A stretch of 64,000 nucleotides of DNA from Aristolochia californica (lineage: Eukaryota; Streptophyta; Magnoliopsida; Piperales; Aristolochiaceae): NCBI GenBank assembly GCA_029961685.1, contig JARWKL010000009.1:30439708-30503707 (forward strand), given 5' to 3'. The translations under genes and the position numbers were made by a program. How positions within the stretch are numbered: position 1 is the stretch's first letter; every line of letters begins with the position of its first letter. Below are positions 44,101 through 57,100 of this stretch, one piece after another. Below the pieces are notes generated by a model, which was given only the letters and a program-made list of their open reading frames with translations, was not told the origin of the DNA and searched no databases.

Positions 44101-44850
44101 CCTGAGAAAATGAGTAGGAAAGAGCTCTTAAAACAGCATCAGCATGAGGCATTTGTCTGATCGAAGATAAATAATAGAATATAGAAGATAAAAAAAAAAA
44201 AACCTAGAAGATTAAGAATAAAACAACTTACCTTTGTTTTGTCACTTCTGTCGACGAGAAAAAAGCTTGGAGGAATAAATCGAAGAGGAGGAAGATCAGA
44301 GAGGAAGAAAGTGAAGACTGAGAATGAGAGTAAGAAATCGGAGATTGAGACTGAGAGTAAAAAATCAAAAAGGGAGAATGAGGAATAAGAAAACGAAATC
44401 CCCCCATTTTTGCTGAATCATCAAACGCCGTTTCTCTATTCTCCCTGATTCCTGAGAGAATGAAAGACAAAGAGACTTGAACTCAAAGAGTCTGGCTTCT
44501 TGCTCCCGTTCCTGTCTCTCGATTCCTGAGTCCCGGGCCCTTGTCAAGTTAACAAACTAGTTTGCGAGTTTTTGAACCATATCATGGTTCAGTTGAATTC
44601 GACTCATTAACTGAAACAAATTTTATTTAGATCTACAATCAAACCGAACCAAACTCTAGCTGCCACTCCGGCCGCACCGTTAACTGGATATTTCAGAAAA
44701 CTCGGTGGGAGACCTCGACTTTGCTCATGTAGAAAGAATTGAGCCGCCTGGCGTTACGTTTTTAAACGGGTCTCAACTCTTACCTCAAGCCGTTGAATTT
44801 CCGGCTGTCGACCCAGCAGGGCGGTGGGTAGTTGTATGCAGTAGCTAATC
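41138..44850. other. MYB 3' flank and intergenic DNA
   Basis: No gene assigned. The minus-strand open frame 42268-42603 (111 codons) has balanced composition and codes for a basic, proline-containing product I do not recognise. A 22-bp direct repeat GGAACAATGCATGAACCTTTTC occurs at 42592 and 42666, just upstream of it. 43330-43760 is extremely AT-rich. About 44160-44520 is purine-rich on the plus strand. Confidence 0.45.
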
Positions 44851-44851
44851 A

Positions 44852-44859
44852 CACGTGGC
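44852..44859 (+). promoter_or_regulatory. ABRE (CACGTGGC) upstream of the PP2C gene
   Basis: A perfect match to the PyACGTGGC consensus, 258 bp upstream of the PP2C ATG. This is the binding site of ABF/AREB bZIP factors, which drive ABA-induced transcription. Confidence 0.6.
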
Positions 44860-44942
44860 TTAAAGAAAAGCGGAGGATACATTGATGAAAGCCTTTTCTC
44901 TCTCTTAGCGCGGATGCGAGTGTCCTTTTACTCATCAGGGAA

Positions 44943-44948
44943 CACGTG
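44943..44948 (+). promoter_or_regulatory. Second G-box/ABRE core (CACGTG) upstream of the PP2C gene
   Basis: Lies in the palindrome AACACGTGTT at 44941-44950, 169 bp upstream of the ATG and 84 bp from the first ABRE. Paired ABREs are the usual requirement for ABA response. Confidence 0.55.
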
Positions 44949-45091
44949 TTATCACCTCCACGTCCGTTATATGCTTTTATCCCATCTTCTCCTTAGCCTT
45001 CTCTCCCCCTTCTCTCTCTTCTCTTTATGCTGCTGTCCGTCTGTTTTCCCCTAACAACTCTCTCTCCCTGGACAGCTGCAGCTTTTAGTGA

Positions 45092-45117
45092 ATGTAATGA
45101 CTTTCGGTTTTGACTAA
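45092..45117 (+). promoter_or_regulatory. Chain of overlapping minimal uORFs abutting the PP2C start
   Basis: ATGTAA at 45092-45097 is a start codon immediately followed by a stop. Its last base starts a second ATG (45097) with six codons, encoding MTFGFD. The stop TAA at 45115-45117 then shares its final A with the main ATG at 45117. Three ATGs in three frames are thus linked by two TAATG overlaps. This acts only if the transcript begins upstream of 45092, which is likely but not shown. Confidence 0.7.
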
Positions 45118-48100
45118 TGGACGGAGATTCTCCTCTAGACGACGAAGAAGATCCGGGATCGCACGAGCCCAGCGCAGCTCCACCACTCCTCCAACCCCCT
45201 GAGGAAGAGCTCCCTGGGGTGAGGTCTGATTCTGTTGCTTTGACGTCGGTTTTCGGATCTGACAACTGCCAGAGTACTACCAGTTCCGCGGGCATGTCGA
45301 GCAGTAGCGGCGAGATTCCGTCCGCCCTCGTCGGCGACGCGAAGGTGGTGGTGCGATCACCTGGAGCCGGCGGAAGGGACGATGGAGGAGGCGGAAGTGC
45401 TGGTGGTGGTGTCTTGATCAGTAAAGATAGATGCGTTGGGAGGTGGAGGACCCTTTCCTGGGGCTCCGCGTCTCTGCTCGGGAGACGGAAAGAGATGGAA
45501 GACGCCCTGGCCGTCGTCCCGGGGTTTATGTCGCTAACATGCGAGGCTTTCGGAGGATGTACAGCACCGGGTTCTAGAACCTCCGCCGAGGTCTCGCCCG
45601 TGCATTTCTTCGGTGTTTATGATGGCCATGGCGGTTCCCAGGTATTTCCCTTGTTACTTCTTCCACTTCCTCTTCTTTAAATTTCACTCTCTTTTTCTTT
45701 TGAAAATTTTCGTGCGAAATGAATGCGTAGATTTTCTTCTTTTCTTTTTCCGAAATTTTGAATTATGAGCGCCTCGTTTTTATCACAGTTATTAGAATTT
45801 AAGAGGAGCGTAAAAAAATTAAAAAACATGAACAACACATGAACAAAGTACAATTCCCTCCTTTTTATCTTATCTACAGCAGCAGACCCAACTTGAGCTC
45901 TTTTTTTTTTTTTTGTTCCCCTCGTAGTTTATCTTATTTTTTTTGTTCTTTAATGCGTCCCTTCGTTTCTCCAGTTTTCCTCTAATAAAAAGAAAAACAC
46001 TGGTTCGTTTTCTTTCTGAAGTATTACGAGAATCTCGTCACGTTCGATATTTCCGACTGCTAAAGATGACCGCAAGTCGTGTGCCGCGGCCAAAGTTTCT
46101 AATAGTGAGAGTCGACTTTTACCGTCCGTCAGCGTCGGGAGGCTATGGAGGAGTTCACGTTTGGCCTCATCTCGAGAAGCTTTCCCCCTTGGACAGCCAG
46201 GGCTATCCTTGATTCCTTTCTTTTGCCATTCTAGCTGAACCGACGCTTCGGACACTCCAGTGCAATTCAGCATTGCCGGCAGATATGAATTAGGATTGAT
46301 AGAAACAATGAGATGACTTAAATTTTTATCCTCGATCGGTGATGAAGTTAATTTATAAAAAAAATTATAAAATCCAAGCCGATTGAACAATTGAAAATTT
46401 GAAGGCTGTATGGGGATGGTAACTATATCGTAAATTGAAGATTAGTATCCTTTTGTAATGCAATTCCTCGATTTTAGGGATACTTACTTTTTTTATTTTT
46501 ATACAAAGGACATTCTTGAACTAAAGAGCCCTGTAGATCCTCCCTATAACCCTTGAATGATTTTCATTTCTTGTAAAATCATGAAGTTGGAGCTTCAAAA
46601 ATGTTGTGCCGTTACTCGCATTTGATCCAGACTCATCTTAGAGAAGGTTTTCTTACTTCTGGAGTAATTCTATGTGGGGTTTCCCTAATTCAATGCATCG
46701 CCATATTGGGAAAACGGCATTTCGAGAGAAACAAAGATGGATTTGAAGATTCCGTAAGCTAGAGGTTGTCTATATAGCTACTGATAAAAGTGAACTATGA
46801 TGAAGCCATGAAGAAGTGACCGACTATGTACCTATTAAAAGAAGAAAACTAATACAAAGGGATGCTACAGATGTTAATGTCCAACCTTGGGTTTCCGCCT
46901 AATCTTCTGGACCTAAAGTACCTGCATGTTGCCTTTAAATTGGTGATGCTTCCCATCTCACTGAATCTAACAGTTATTCTCTCAAGCAAAATTGATTTAT
47001 TGTGGTCTGATCCTGCTTCTGCCTTAAACCTCATTATTTTAATGGAGTCGAAACCACTCTTCATTATATTACTTGCTCTAGCAAACTCTTGCAATTAAGA
47101 GAAAATTTCTTGCTGTAAGCCAAATGCATCACTTAGTTTTCACGAGAAAGAAGTTTCTGCTCTTATTTTCTCTTTCGGCAAGACAATCATCAAAACTCTG
47201 GCATTACCTGTGAATCCCTCCCCAGACGCCTCAACACAGTTGGAATTCGTAGGAATTCCTGTAGAACCTCCGGAAGCCTCTCCAACAAAAGCCTAGAATT
47301 CATTCGTCCAGGTGGAGCTTCTCAATTCCTTTGGTGAGTTTTACAACCAGTAAAAGAAAAATGGCATAAACTGGGAGAAAACGACAAGTAGCTTCCAAAC
47401 ACCCTGGTATTCCAACACTATGTTGATCAAAAGCCATGGTTTTAAAGGAGAAAACCCAAAATTTTAAGTTCACCAGAGCAATGAATCAAAATTTGCTATG
47501 ATTTGGGTAGACTGAGTTTTGCTGGTGGCTTCATGACAAATGACTTTCAACTAAAAGATCTATTGTAGAGGTCATCCAGAGATTTTTGTTAAGGCCACCT
47601 CCATGATTTTCAGCTCTTGGAAAGTATTTCAGAGGGTGGCTTTTGTTGGTCAATTTTTTGTCGATTACTACTAGGCCCGGATAAAAGAAGAAAAATGGGT
47701 AATAACTGATGACTATTAATTCCATGATAGTTTCGAGTATTTCTCTTAAAATATATTATTACATCAAGAATTTGTTCCTCCTAAGACTGCGTAAGAACGT
47801 GTTTTATATCAAAAGACTAGTTTGCTAAGAAACGTTGTATACACATAAATTCACAAAAGACTAATTTGCAAATGATCTTGATGGGAAGATCTGGAGCTCA
47901 TGGCTATATCATTTTGATCTCAAGATCATTTTTTTTGTAAAAAGCAAACAATATCAGAACACATTCTTTTCTGATGACTGCATTTGGATTGCTTCTAGTG
48001 AAAATTTAGTCAGACGAGGGCTTGAAACTTTGCATATTTATGAGGGTGAATTTTCTATGGATAAAGCGAGAAGATCTAAAGCCGATTTAAAATTTTTTAT

Positions 48101-51100
48101 GCGACAATATGAGTTTCAGTTAAAGCGAGTATACGGAGTCGTCACGTAGTGGAACACAGAACGACTTTTGTTGACGTCTACTTCCTACCAAAAACAAGAA
48201 CATTTATGACAAAACGTGTTTGATGGTTTCGATTTTTCGATACGTGGTGACGGTGACGGTGACGGTGACGGACACCTCTCGCGTGGCCAGGCCAACTACA
48301 CTGTTTCCATTATAACACTGTAATGGTGGATGAAAAATATTACACAAAAAGAGGATAATTTTTTTATCAGGTGACACATGTGCCCGTAGTCTTTATTATT
48401 CATTCGTATTGACTTTATGTATGTTGACTAGTGACGCCAATCTTTTAATTAAACATAAAAGATGACGTATGTGTATTTTTATTTATATATGAAAAAGAAT
48501 AAATTTGTTATCAAACACGGTGTGTATTTGTATTAGGAATAAAACAATTTGTTAACAGACCAGATGAGCGACGGTATTTGATCGGGTCATTTCTGTTCGT
48601 CCGATCTTCTTGTTGCCCCTAAAAATGGTACTCTCTGCGAAGAGACAGTTTCTTCCTTTTTTTTTTATGAATTATTGTTTTGGGGACGAAAGAATGAAGC
48701 TTACAGAAAAACCAAGATGCGGTATATTTTTTTTTCGTTTTATAGGGGGGTAACGTTGATTGGGCCATTGGGAGTATGAAGATTTTAATGATGAGTAGGA
48801 GAAGTGTTAGACTTTTAGAGGGAAGAACCTATAAGCAGTACTATTTTTTTTTTTTTTTTCCAGTTTCAACGAGATCGATCTTTGCTTCCGTTGCTACTAG
48901 TTAAAATTTAAATATTGACGGTTTTTATATTTATGCTCTCACTTGTATGACAATGCACTCCAGGTTGCTAGATATTGTGCAGAGCGGATGCACGAAGTGG
49001 TTGCTGGAGAGTGGGATAAGGGAGGTGATGAAGGGGGATGGCGCAGAAGGTGGGAGGAAGCATTCCTCAATGGGTTCGGGAGGGTGGATAATGATGTTGC
49101 AGGAGAGTCTATTGCTCCAGACGTGGTAGGCTCCACGGCTGTAACCGTGGTGGTGTCAAGTTGTCAGATCATTGCTTCCAACTGTGGTGACTCAAGGGCT
49201 GTCCTTTGTCGAGGCTCCAAAACTATTCCATTAACCATTGATCACAAGGTCCTGGTGTTCATTTATGCACATTTATTGTTGCTGCCAGCATTTTGTTTTT
49301 GAACTCTTTCCTTTTTTTTTAGGGATAATGTGTTGCTTCAATTGTAGTTTATTTTTCCTTTTTTTGTTATATCCATGTTTGATTTTCTGCTGTTTCGCAT
49401 GTTCCTTTGAGTGACTGCTTGAATCTCATTTAACAGTGCAGAGTCGTTTGTTAAAAATTATCCATTGGTGCTGATTCTTCACAATACGTGAATAACTCTA
49501 GTTTTTAAGTCCTAAAGCCTGTTAACCTGTTTGAAGAAGGAAACGTATCCCAGAAAAGAAACATGTTAGAAAATTGATTTCTTCCTTGTGGCTTCAGCAA
49601 AAATGACATTATAATCAAACAAGTAATTATTCCTGTGCAGGAAGTTGGAGCGTCTTTGGGGTAGATTTTTTGTTTTCTGTTTTTACTTGTTACTTTTTTT
49701 GTTTTTGTATCTGGTTTTGGAATCAGAGGGAAATGTTTTCAACGTTGGTCTTTTATCCAGTGTGACCCGGAGGAAGTTTCTCAATCCTGTTCGAAGAAAA
49801 GGAATGGGTGTCACTTTTAGAGACAGGATAAGTAGCAGGCAATTTGACCAAAATAATTGGATCATGGCTAGGAAAATGTTTGGCAACTCAAATAAAATAG
49901 TTTGCTCATGCTTTTGTTTATTTTTTCCTTGAAAATATTGTAAAAAATTGCTCTATGGTCAAGCTTAAATCTTAAATTGCAAAGGTACAGTCACCTACAG
50001 CTGTTGTTACCTTTCCTTGTTGTCTGTATCCTACTGGAAGTATTCTATAGAAATATATTTTATCAATGAGTTTTGCACTTAGGATGTGTTTCTGCTAATA
50101 AGAAATCGTAGAGAACAATGACTAGCAAAAATATTTTTGCTAGACCAAAATTTTCTGGCGTTTATGCTACTTTTTGAGGATTGAGAAAAATTCTCTGATT
50201 CTTCTTACTCTTCAAAATCCTAAGTGGATAGGAAAATGACTGTCCTATTACTCCGATAGGATATTATGGGAAAACTAAACAAAGAAGTTAAAGTGGTCTT
50301 GGACCACAGTCCTTTTTACCTCCACCTAGTATTTTACTATTTATAAAACCTTTCAGTTTGTTTCAAGTGTAGACACTAGCACTATAGTTGATTTTTCTGT
50401 TATTTCATATGATAGCAGAATGCCAGAAAACTAGTCAATGGGAATTTTTTCCAATAGAATTTTTTAACGGAAAAATTTGTCAAGGGAAAATGATTTTTTT
50501 CGTTGTTTTGCTTTCCTATGGATGCACGAATGAACCCTTAGTATAATGAGTGAAGTAAAAAATGTACATGTATTCCCAATTACACAGTTCTGTATACCAA
50601 ACATGTTTAGAAACATTAACATAACGGAAAATGCACTTCTATCATACTTGGAGTAATAGAGAAAATGTCTGAAATGTAGCCATATTACTCGTGGGTTTTA
50701 GAGCTCAGTACTCTACCATGATAGCGTTGTTATGTCTGAACAATTTTGTTTTATCGGGACTATAAGATAAGATTCACCTTCTATTGAGCTTGTCCATTTT
50801 TTGGACTTGGTAGGTTGTTCTTTTTACTAGACTTGGTCATGTGCACTTGTCTAATTATAACCAGCAGCGATGTCAGTTTTCTACCTTTTTAGAGTCCGTT
50901 CTTCCTATAGTTAGGATATAAGGATAATATGCTAAGGTTTGACTAATATGGTAATTAATTCTGGTTTAATGTCACCATTGCCATGTCACCATTGCCACGA
51001 GCTTTCAATTCCGGTGAAGCTGGATAGATCTTATGTATGATATCCTTATCATAGTTAAGACAGTTTTGTTCCTAAAGGCTGATGATCGAAACATAATTTG

Positions 51101-54100
51101 GACTTATCTTGTTGCAGATTTACTCTTAAACTGCAACTGCATGAAATTTAACTTCTAAAACTGTCCTATTTTGCAAACTTTTTAGAGCAACTCTCTATTT
51201 TATTGATGTTCCCGAAGAAATAGCCATTTTGTGCATACTATCCTTTATTGTCACTGGCAAGAAAAATGAGATGAATGACAAGTTTGTTGTTTTAGCTGTT
51301 AGCTTTTAAAGTTGCTAGACTACTTTTAGGGGAGAAAATGTTCTAATGTTGGTGCTAGTGATTTATTATGTTGATAACCGTTCCTGGTGCACTCTTAAGT
51401 TAAAAATTGTTTTGTTTTTCTATACTGTTATCTTGCACAAATCCTTGATGCCATTAAATACGTCTTTAACTGTATTTTTCCGTTGCATATTCATTTTGTT
51501 CACGTTGTTTATGCAGCCTGATAGAGAAGGTGAGCTGGCAAGGATTGAGGAAAATGGTGGGAGAGTCATAAAATGGAATGGTCCTAGAGTGTTTGGTGTT
51601 CTTGCCATGTCCAGAGCGATAGGTAATTTCTCAACCATGATCAGTCATTTTCTTCCCCCTTTTTGAAAGCAATTTGTCTTCTGACATATTGACTCTTTTG
51701 TCAACTTGACCAATACCTTATTGATCAAAATTGTCAAAATATCTCAAAATATCTCACCTTTTCCATTGGAAATTCCTAAAACTGGTTGTAGTTTTTATTA
51801 TCAATTGCCAGAAAAGGATTCATTTATTGGATTAGTAAAAGACTTTGGATTCTATTCTCTCCTTTGCTGCACTTCAAAGGATTTGGCTTGTCACTATTTG
51901 TAAGCCATGTAATAGATGCATAAAATAAATGGCAGGTAGTGGATAATGTTGGATGCAGCTGTTTGCAATTATAATTTGTACTGAGCTGGATTGTAGGGTT
52001 AGGCTCTTTTTGGGCCTATAATAAAGCTGTCTCACAAACTCTTTGGTTTTATGAGTACCTATAACTTATAGATTGGTTATAAGGCATGTATTTTACTCCA
52101 GTACATGCCTCCTACTTATGTAATACCTTGAAAAGGAGTTTGTTATGATTCGGGACTTTGCTAAGTTGAACAACACGAATGGAGCTTACTGCTTACGTGG
52201 TTAGCCACACGTAGGCATTCCATCGACACACCATGTAACTTATTCTTTCCAAAATTTTCATTTTATTTCTACTTTATGAGGTAAAGGTTTATTCCAAAGT
52301 AGTCAGTGCAGATGCAGTAAGACACTCCAATCCAGTCCATAAATGGTTAGTATAATATACTGTAGGATGAAGATTTTGTTCAAATTAAAATTTTGAAATT
52401 AACTATTGTTATATTTAGTAAAGTGAACAAATGGGGAAGTAATTATCACAGTTATCTTTAAAGTCTATATCCAGAACACTGTTAACTAGTATTTCTATTA
52501 AAAAAACTGATTTTTTTATGGTACTTTATTTGGCTAATGTCACTTGCCACTTATGCATCGTTAGGTAGAGGCATGTTGGGTGGCAACAAGCCAAGCTCGA
52601 ACCTTGGTAGGTTTTGACTTGGCTTGAACCATGAACCTCTAGTTTAAGCTCAAACTTGAGCCTGTACATGAGCACCAGCTCAACTGGATTAAAACTTTTA
52701 TGAGCTTGAGTTTTCACTTGAGCTCAATTTGATTGCAAGGTGGGAAGGGGTGCCGTGGTCCCTCCCAGTGGAGGAAACAGGGGACGTTCGAGTGCGCCAC
52801 CCCTGTCCCCCAAACCAAAAAGTTTAAAAAAGAAAAGGAGAAGAGGAATGAGAGAGAGGAAGAAGAGGTAATTTTTTTTTTAAAAAAGAACAGGAGGAAT
52901 AAAAGGAAAGAGGTAAGAAAACTGAACGAGAGGGGGAGAGGTTTCAACCCTCCCCTTTCTTTGTATTGGGAGGTGTAGTGGCGCAAAGAATTAAGAAAAA
53001 GATGAAGAAGAGAGAGAGAAAAAGACAAAGGAAGAAGAGGAGAAGAAGATGGGAGGAAGAAAGAACAAAGGGAAGTAGGTGGGATGAAGAAAACAAATGG
53101 TAAGAAGGTAGGATGAGAAAGAAAAGAGAAGAGGATAACTGAGGACCAAGGCTGAATGGATGTCTTTGCTAAAGAACCCAAGAACAAAAGATGCCTTTCT
53201 CTACTGCATTTATCATTTTGGCAGAGAAAAGTACAACTTTCTCACATTGCATTTATTGTGAATGAGAGAGATGGGAGGAAGATGCTAGCGGGGCCAGTTT
53301 TATTGGGAATTCGATCTACCCTGTTAAATGTGGGGATGACCTCATGGAATGTTGGATAGGTTAAAGTCTAAAAACCCACACAAGTTTGAGGTGGGAACAA
53401 GTTTTTCTATCCCTGCCCCATGGGATTTCGAAATATTTACCCTTAAATCTTTTTAATTAAATCATTTTTGGTTTGTTGATTTTTCAAAATATTATGTGAT
53501 TTTGTAGGTAAACTGCCATATGACGCAAGGTATTGACATAATTACAATCAAACCTATTATGTGGTGGGGTAGCATTGCAAGGTAAGATAGGGTTGAAAAA
53601 TCAACCATGTGGTATGTGCGGACAGGGTTGCTGACTGGGGTTGAAAAACTGACCCCGTTGCAAGGGCAATGTTATAGGATGTTGGGGCAGGGTTGGGTCC
53701 TTAAAAAGCCGCCCCAAACCCGCCATACTGTGATGCCTAGATGGGGGGAGTTATGAGTGGGAACAGATATGAACGGCATAATTTTGCTCCTATTGCAAAT
53801 TGATTTTCAAACGACTAGTTTTTATTCTTACTCTTTTAACATTTTGGTCATTCTTGTTTATTATATTCTTTGTTTATTGTCAAGGAGTAAGAACAGAGGT
53901 AGCATTTAATGCATTATTATTTTCCCCTTTAAAATACTAAAGTGTTTGTGCCGGCTCGACGAGCCTCTAACAAAACTTGAGCTAGCTGGATTCAGTAAAC
54001 AAGCCTTATTTAATGCTCGAGTTTGATTCAAACTTAAACCTAGCAGATTCTAAGCTACTTGCAAATTTGCTCAGCTTAGTGCCATCTATAGAGGTATGAG

Positions 54101-57100
54101 TTTGGTTTAATCAATATGGTGCCGTAAGTGCTGAGTAGATTTATCATTGTTTCAATCATAAAATACTATTTGGATCCTGCTCTAGGTATTGAACTGCTTT
54201 TATTTCAGGTTCTCTTTTTTTTTTTTTTTTTTTGAACGGCAAAATTTATTAATTTATTTTTTATTCTTTAGGTGGTAAAGAAGCTGTAGAGTATTTGTCC
54301 TTTTTTAATGAAGAAAATTAGGTAAAAGAGCTTTAGAAACGGCTCAATAATCTATAGAATTAGTTACATGTGTTTATGCTGCAACAACTTTTTTCTATCT
54401 TTTAATGTCAATCCGATTGAGCCTTTAGCTAAATATTTGCAATGGGGGTTTCTCATTGTGAGATCTTCATTTCAAATCTCACAGGTTTGGTGTCTCTGGC
54501 AAGTGTCTTGGGGTTTTTGGTATCATGGGCATTGTTGTATAAATATTCATAAGAAACATCTCATTAGCATCATACTTTGAAGATCTAATTGGTCCTCTAG
54601 ATAGTTCAGACATGAATGGCTACTAGTTCTTTTAAGAGTTTAAACAAGAGATATTGAAGTAAGAGAAAGATAAAAAGAGAAATAGGAAATCAACTATGGA
54701 TGATTGGGAAGAAGAGGAGGAAGAAGAAATGAGGTCAGATTGGGGAAGTGAAAGTGGGAGAGAAGACAAGAAGAAGAAGAAAAATAAAACCTTGTAAAAT
54801 AAAAGGAAAACATGTAGGAGAAGAAGAAGACGAAGTAAGAAGAAGAGAGGAAGAAGGAGAAGGCGAAAGCAGTGTGAAGGTTGTTGTTCGATTAGGGGAG
54901 GAATTGACCCCTAATCTCTTTTATTAAATTAAGTGTGAGAGGGCCTAAAAAGACAAATGCACCTCTTCTACACTCTTACATAATACACATAAAACCAATC
55001 AGAAAAAGATAACAAAAAGACTAATTATTAAAATACTCTTGTAGGTTAGCTCCTAACAAGATACCTGGCTACTAAGAGACAATATTACATAGGTAAAATT
55101 ACCAACATACTTCTGTACCATATTTTCTAACACTTCTCAAACTGGAGCATAAATATTTAATAGATCTAGCTTGTTATAAAGTATCAAATGCTCACATATC
55201 TCAAAGGGTTTAGTGAAGATGTTTCCTACTTGTTTAGATGACCGGACATAGGGAGTACACTCTATCCCTGTATGACAACATTTCAAATAAAATGACAATT
55301 TACTTCAAAGTGTTTTGTCCTTTTATAAAGCAGTGGATTGTTCGCAATAAATATACTAGCCTGACTGTCACATTTCTTAACCATAGACTCATTAACTTGG
55401 AAACGCATTTCCACCATAACAGATTTTATCCACATGAGTTCACTAAATTTATGTGTCATGACTCTATATTTCGCTTCCGCATTTGATCTAGCCACAAGTT
55501 TCTTACTTTTCCAACTCACTAAATTGCCTCCCACATAATAACAATATTCAGTTGAAGATTTTCTGTCTTATTTTGACCAAGCATAGTCAGCATCAAATTA
55601 TCCCATAACATCAACCTTACCATGTGATTTATACGACAATCTTTTTCTAGGAGATCTTTTTAGATACTTCAAAATTCTGTGGACAACTTCTAAATGTACT
55701 CTGTGTGGGTATTCCTTGAATTGATTAATCGCTCCTACAACAATGAAAATGTCTGGTCTTGTAACCGTAGCATACAATAGCTTTCCAACCATACCTCTAT
55801 ATTGTGTTTAATCCTGAAGTTCAGAACTTGTGTCATCATGAAGACCATGGTTGATTTTCATAGGAGTCTTTAGCGGATGTGCACCTAACAATTCATACTC
55901 CTCTAACATGTCCATATACTTCTTCTAAGATAAACCAGCCCCTTTCTGACTTGAGACTACTTTGTCAAGATTATATTTCAATTGCCCAAAATCCTTTCAT
56001 TTGGAAATGTTTCCCTAGATATTATTTCACCTCTGAATACCCTTACAATAATTCCCGGATAAAACAATGTCGTCTACATACACAACTAGAATCACAATAC
56101 CAAATTGTCTCTATAATATATACATGGAATGGTCACAATGGTTCCTAGTAAAACTAAACTCTTTAACCCCTTTACTAAAATTTTCAAACCATACTCTAAG
56201 GACTTTGTTTAAGGCAATAAATGGCTTTCTTCAACCGACACACTTTCCTTGTCTCTCCTTGAGCAACATACCCAGGAGATTGGTCTATGTACACTTTTTC
56301 TTTCAAATCCCTATAAAAAATGTATTCTTAATGTCAAGCTGAAATAAGGGCCACCTTTTATTGACAACTATTGAGTTCAAAATTTGAATAGACATAAGTC
56401 TAGCAATAAGAGAAAATGTCTCAAAGATATCTATGCAAAAATGTCTATGTGTACCCTTTTGCTACCTGTCGAGCCTTATATCTTTCAAGTCCCAACGGAA
56501 CCCTACAACAGCTGCACAGGTAGGAAGGTAAAAAAGAATTCAAATCCCCCTAGACACCAAGGCATCCATCTCTTCATCCAGAATTCATTTTCACTGAGCA
56601 AAGCTAGAGTATCCTACATAGTGGGGTATAGAAGATATAGACAGGAACATAGCAAACAATCGATAGAAAGGTGATAATGAATCAAAGGTACATATTTTGA
56701 TATGGGATGAGAAGTACCTGACCATTTAGCTTTGCAAAGGGAAATAGGCAAATCTAAATCAAAGGCGAGAGGATTCGTAGGCAAGGAAGAGGATGGTTGG
56801 TCTAGAGAGGGGGCTCAGGAATTTGAACATGCACATCTCTGTGGCTGGTGGTAATGCACGTGGGTTGTGACTATACACTTTAAGTGTTTGTGGATGTGTC
56901 TGAGGCATTTGAGACAAGAGTATTCATAATATCTACAGGGAGTAGACTGTGTCCAACTGAGAGTGAGACTGAGAAGAAGAGTGATCTGAGAACAAAAGAA
57001 GTATTCTCAAAGAATGTCACCTCTGTAGATATATATGTCTTGTGAGTTATGGGATCATAACATTTATCCTTTTTAACGACATGAATACCCCATGAGAACA

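Noticed and set aside
52714..53187. 157-codon minus-strand frame in PP2C intron 3
   Set aside because: It is the complement of a purine-rich tract, giving a Ser/Phe/Leu-rich artefact.
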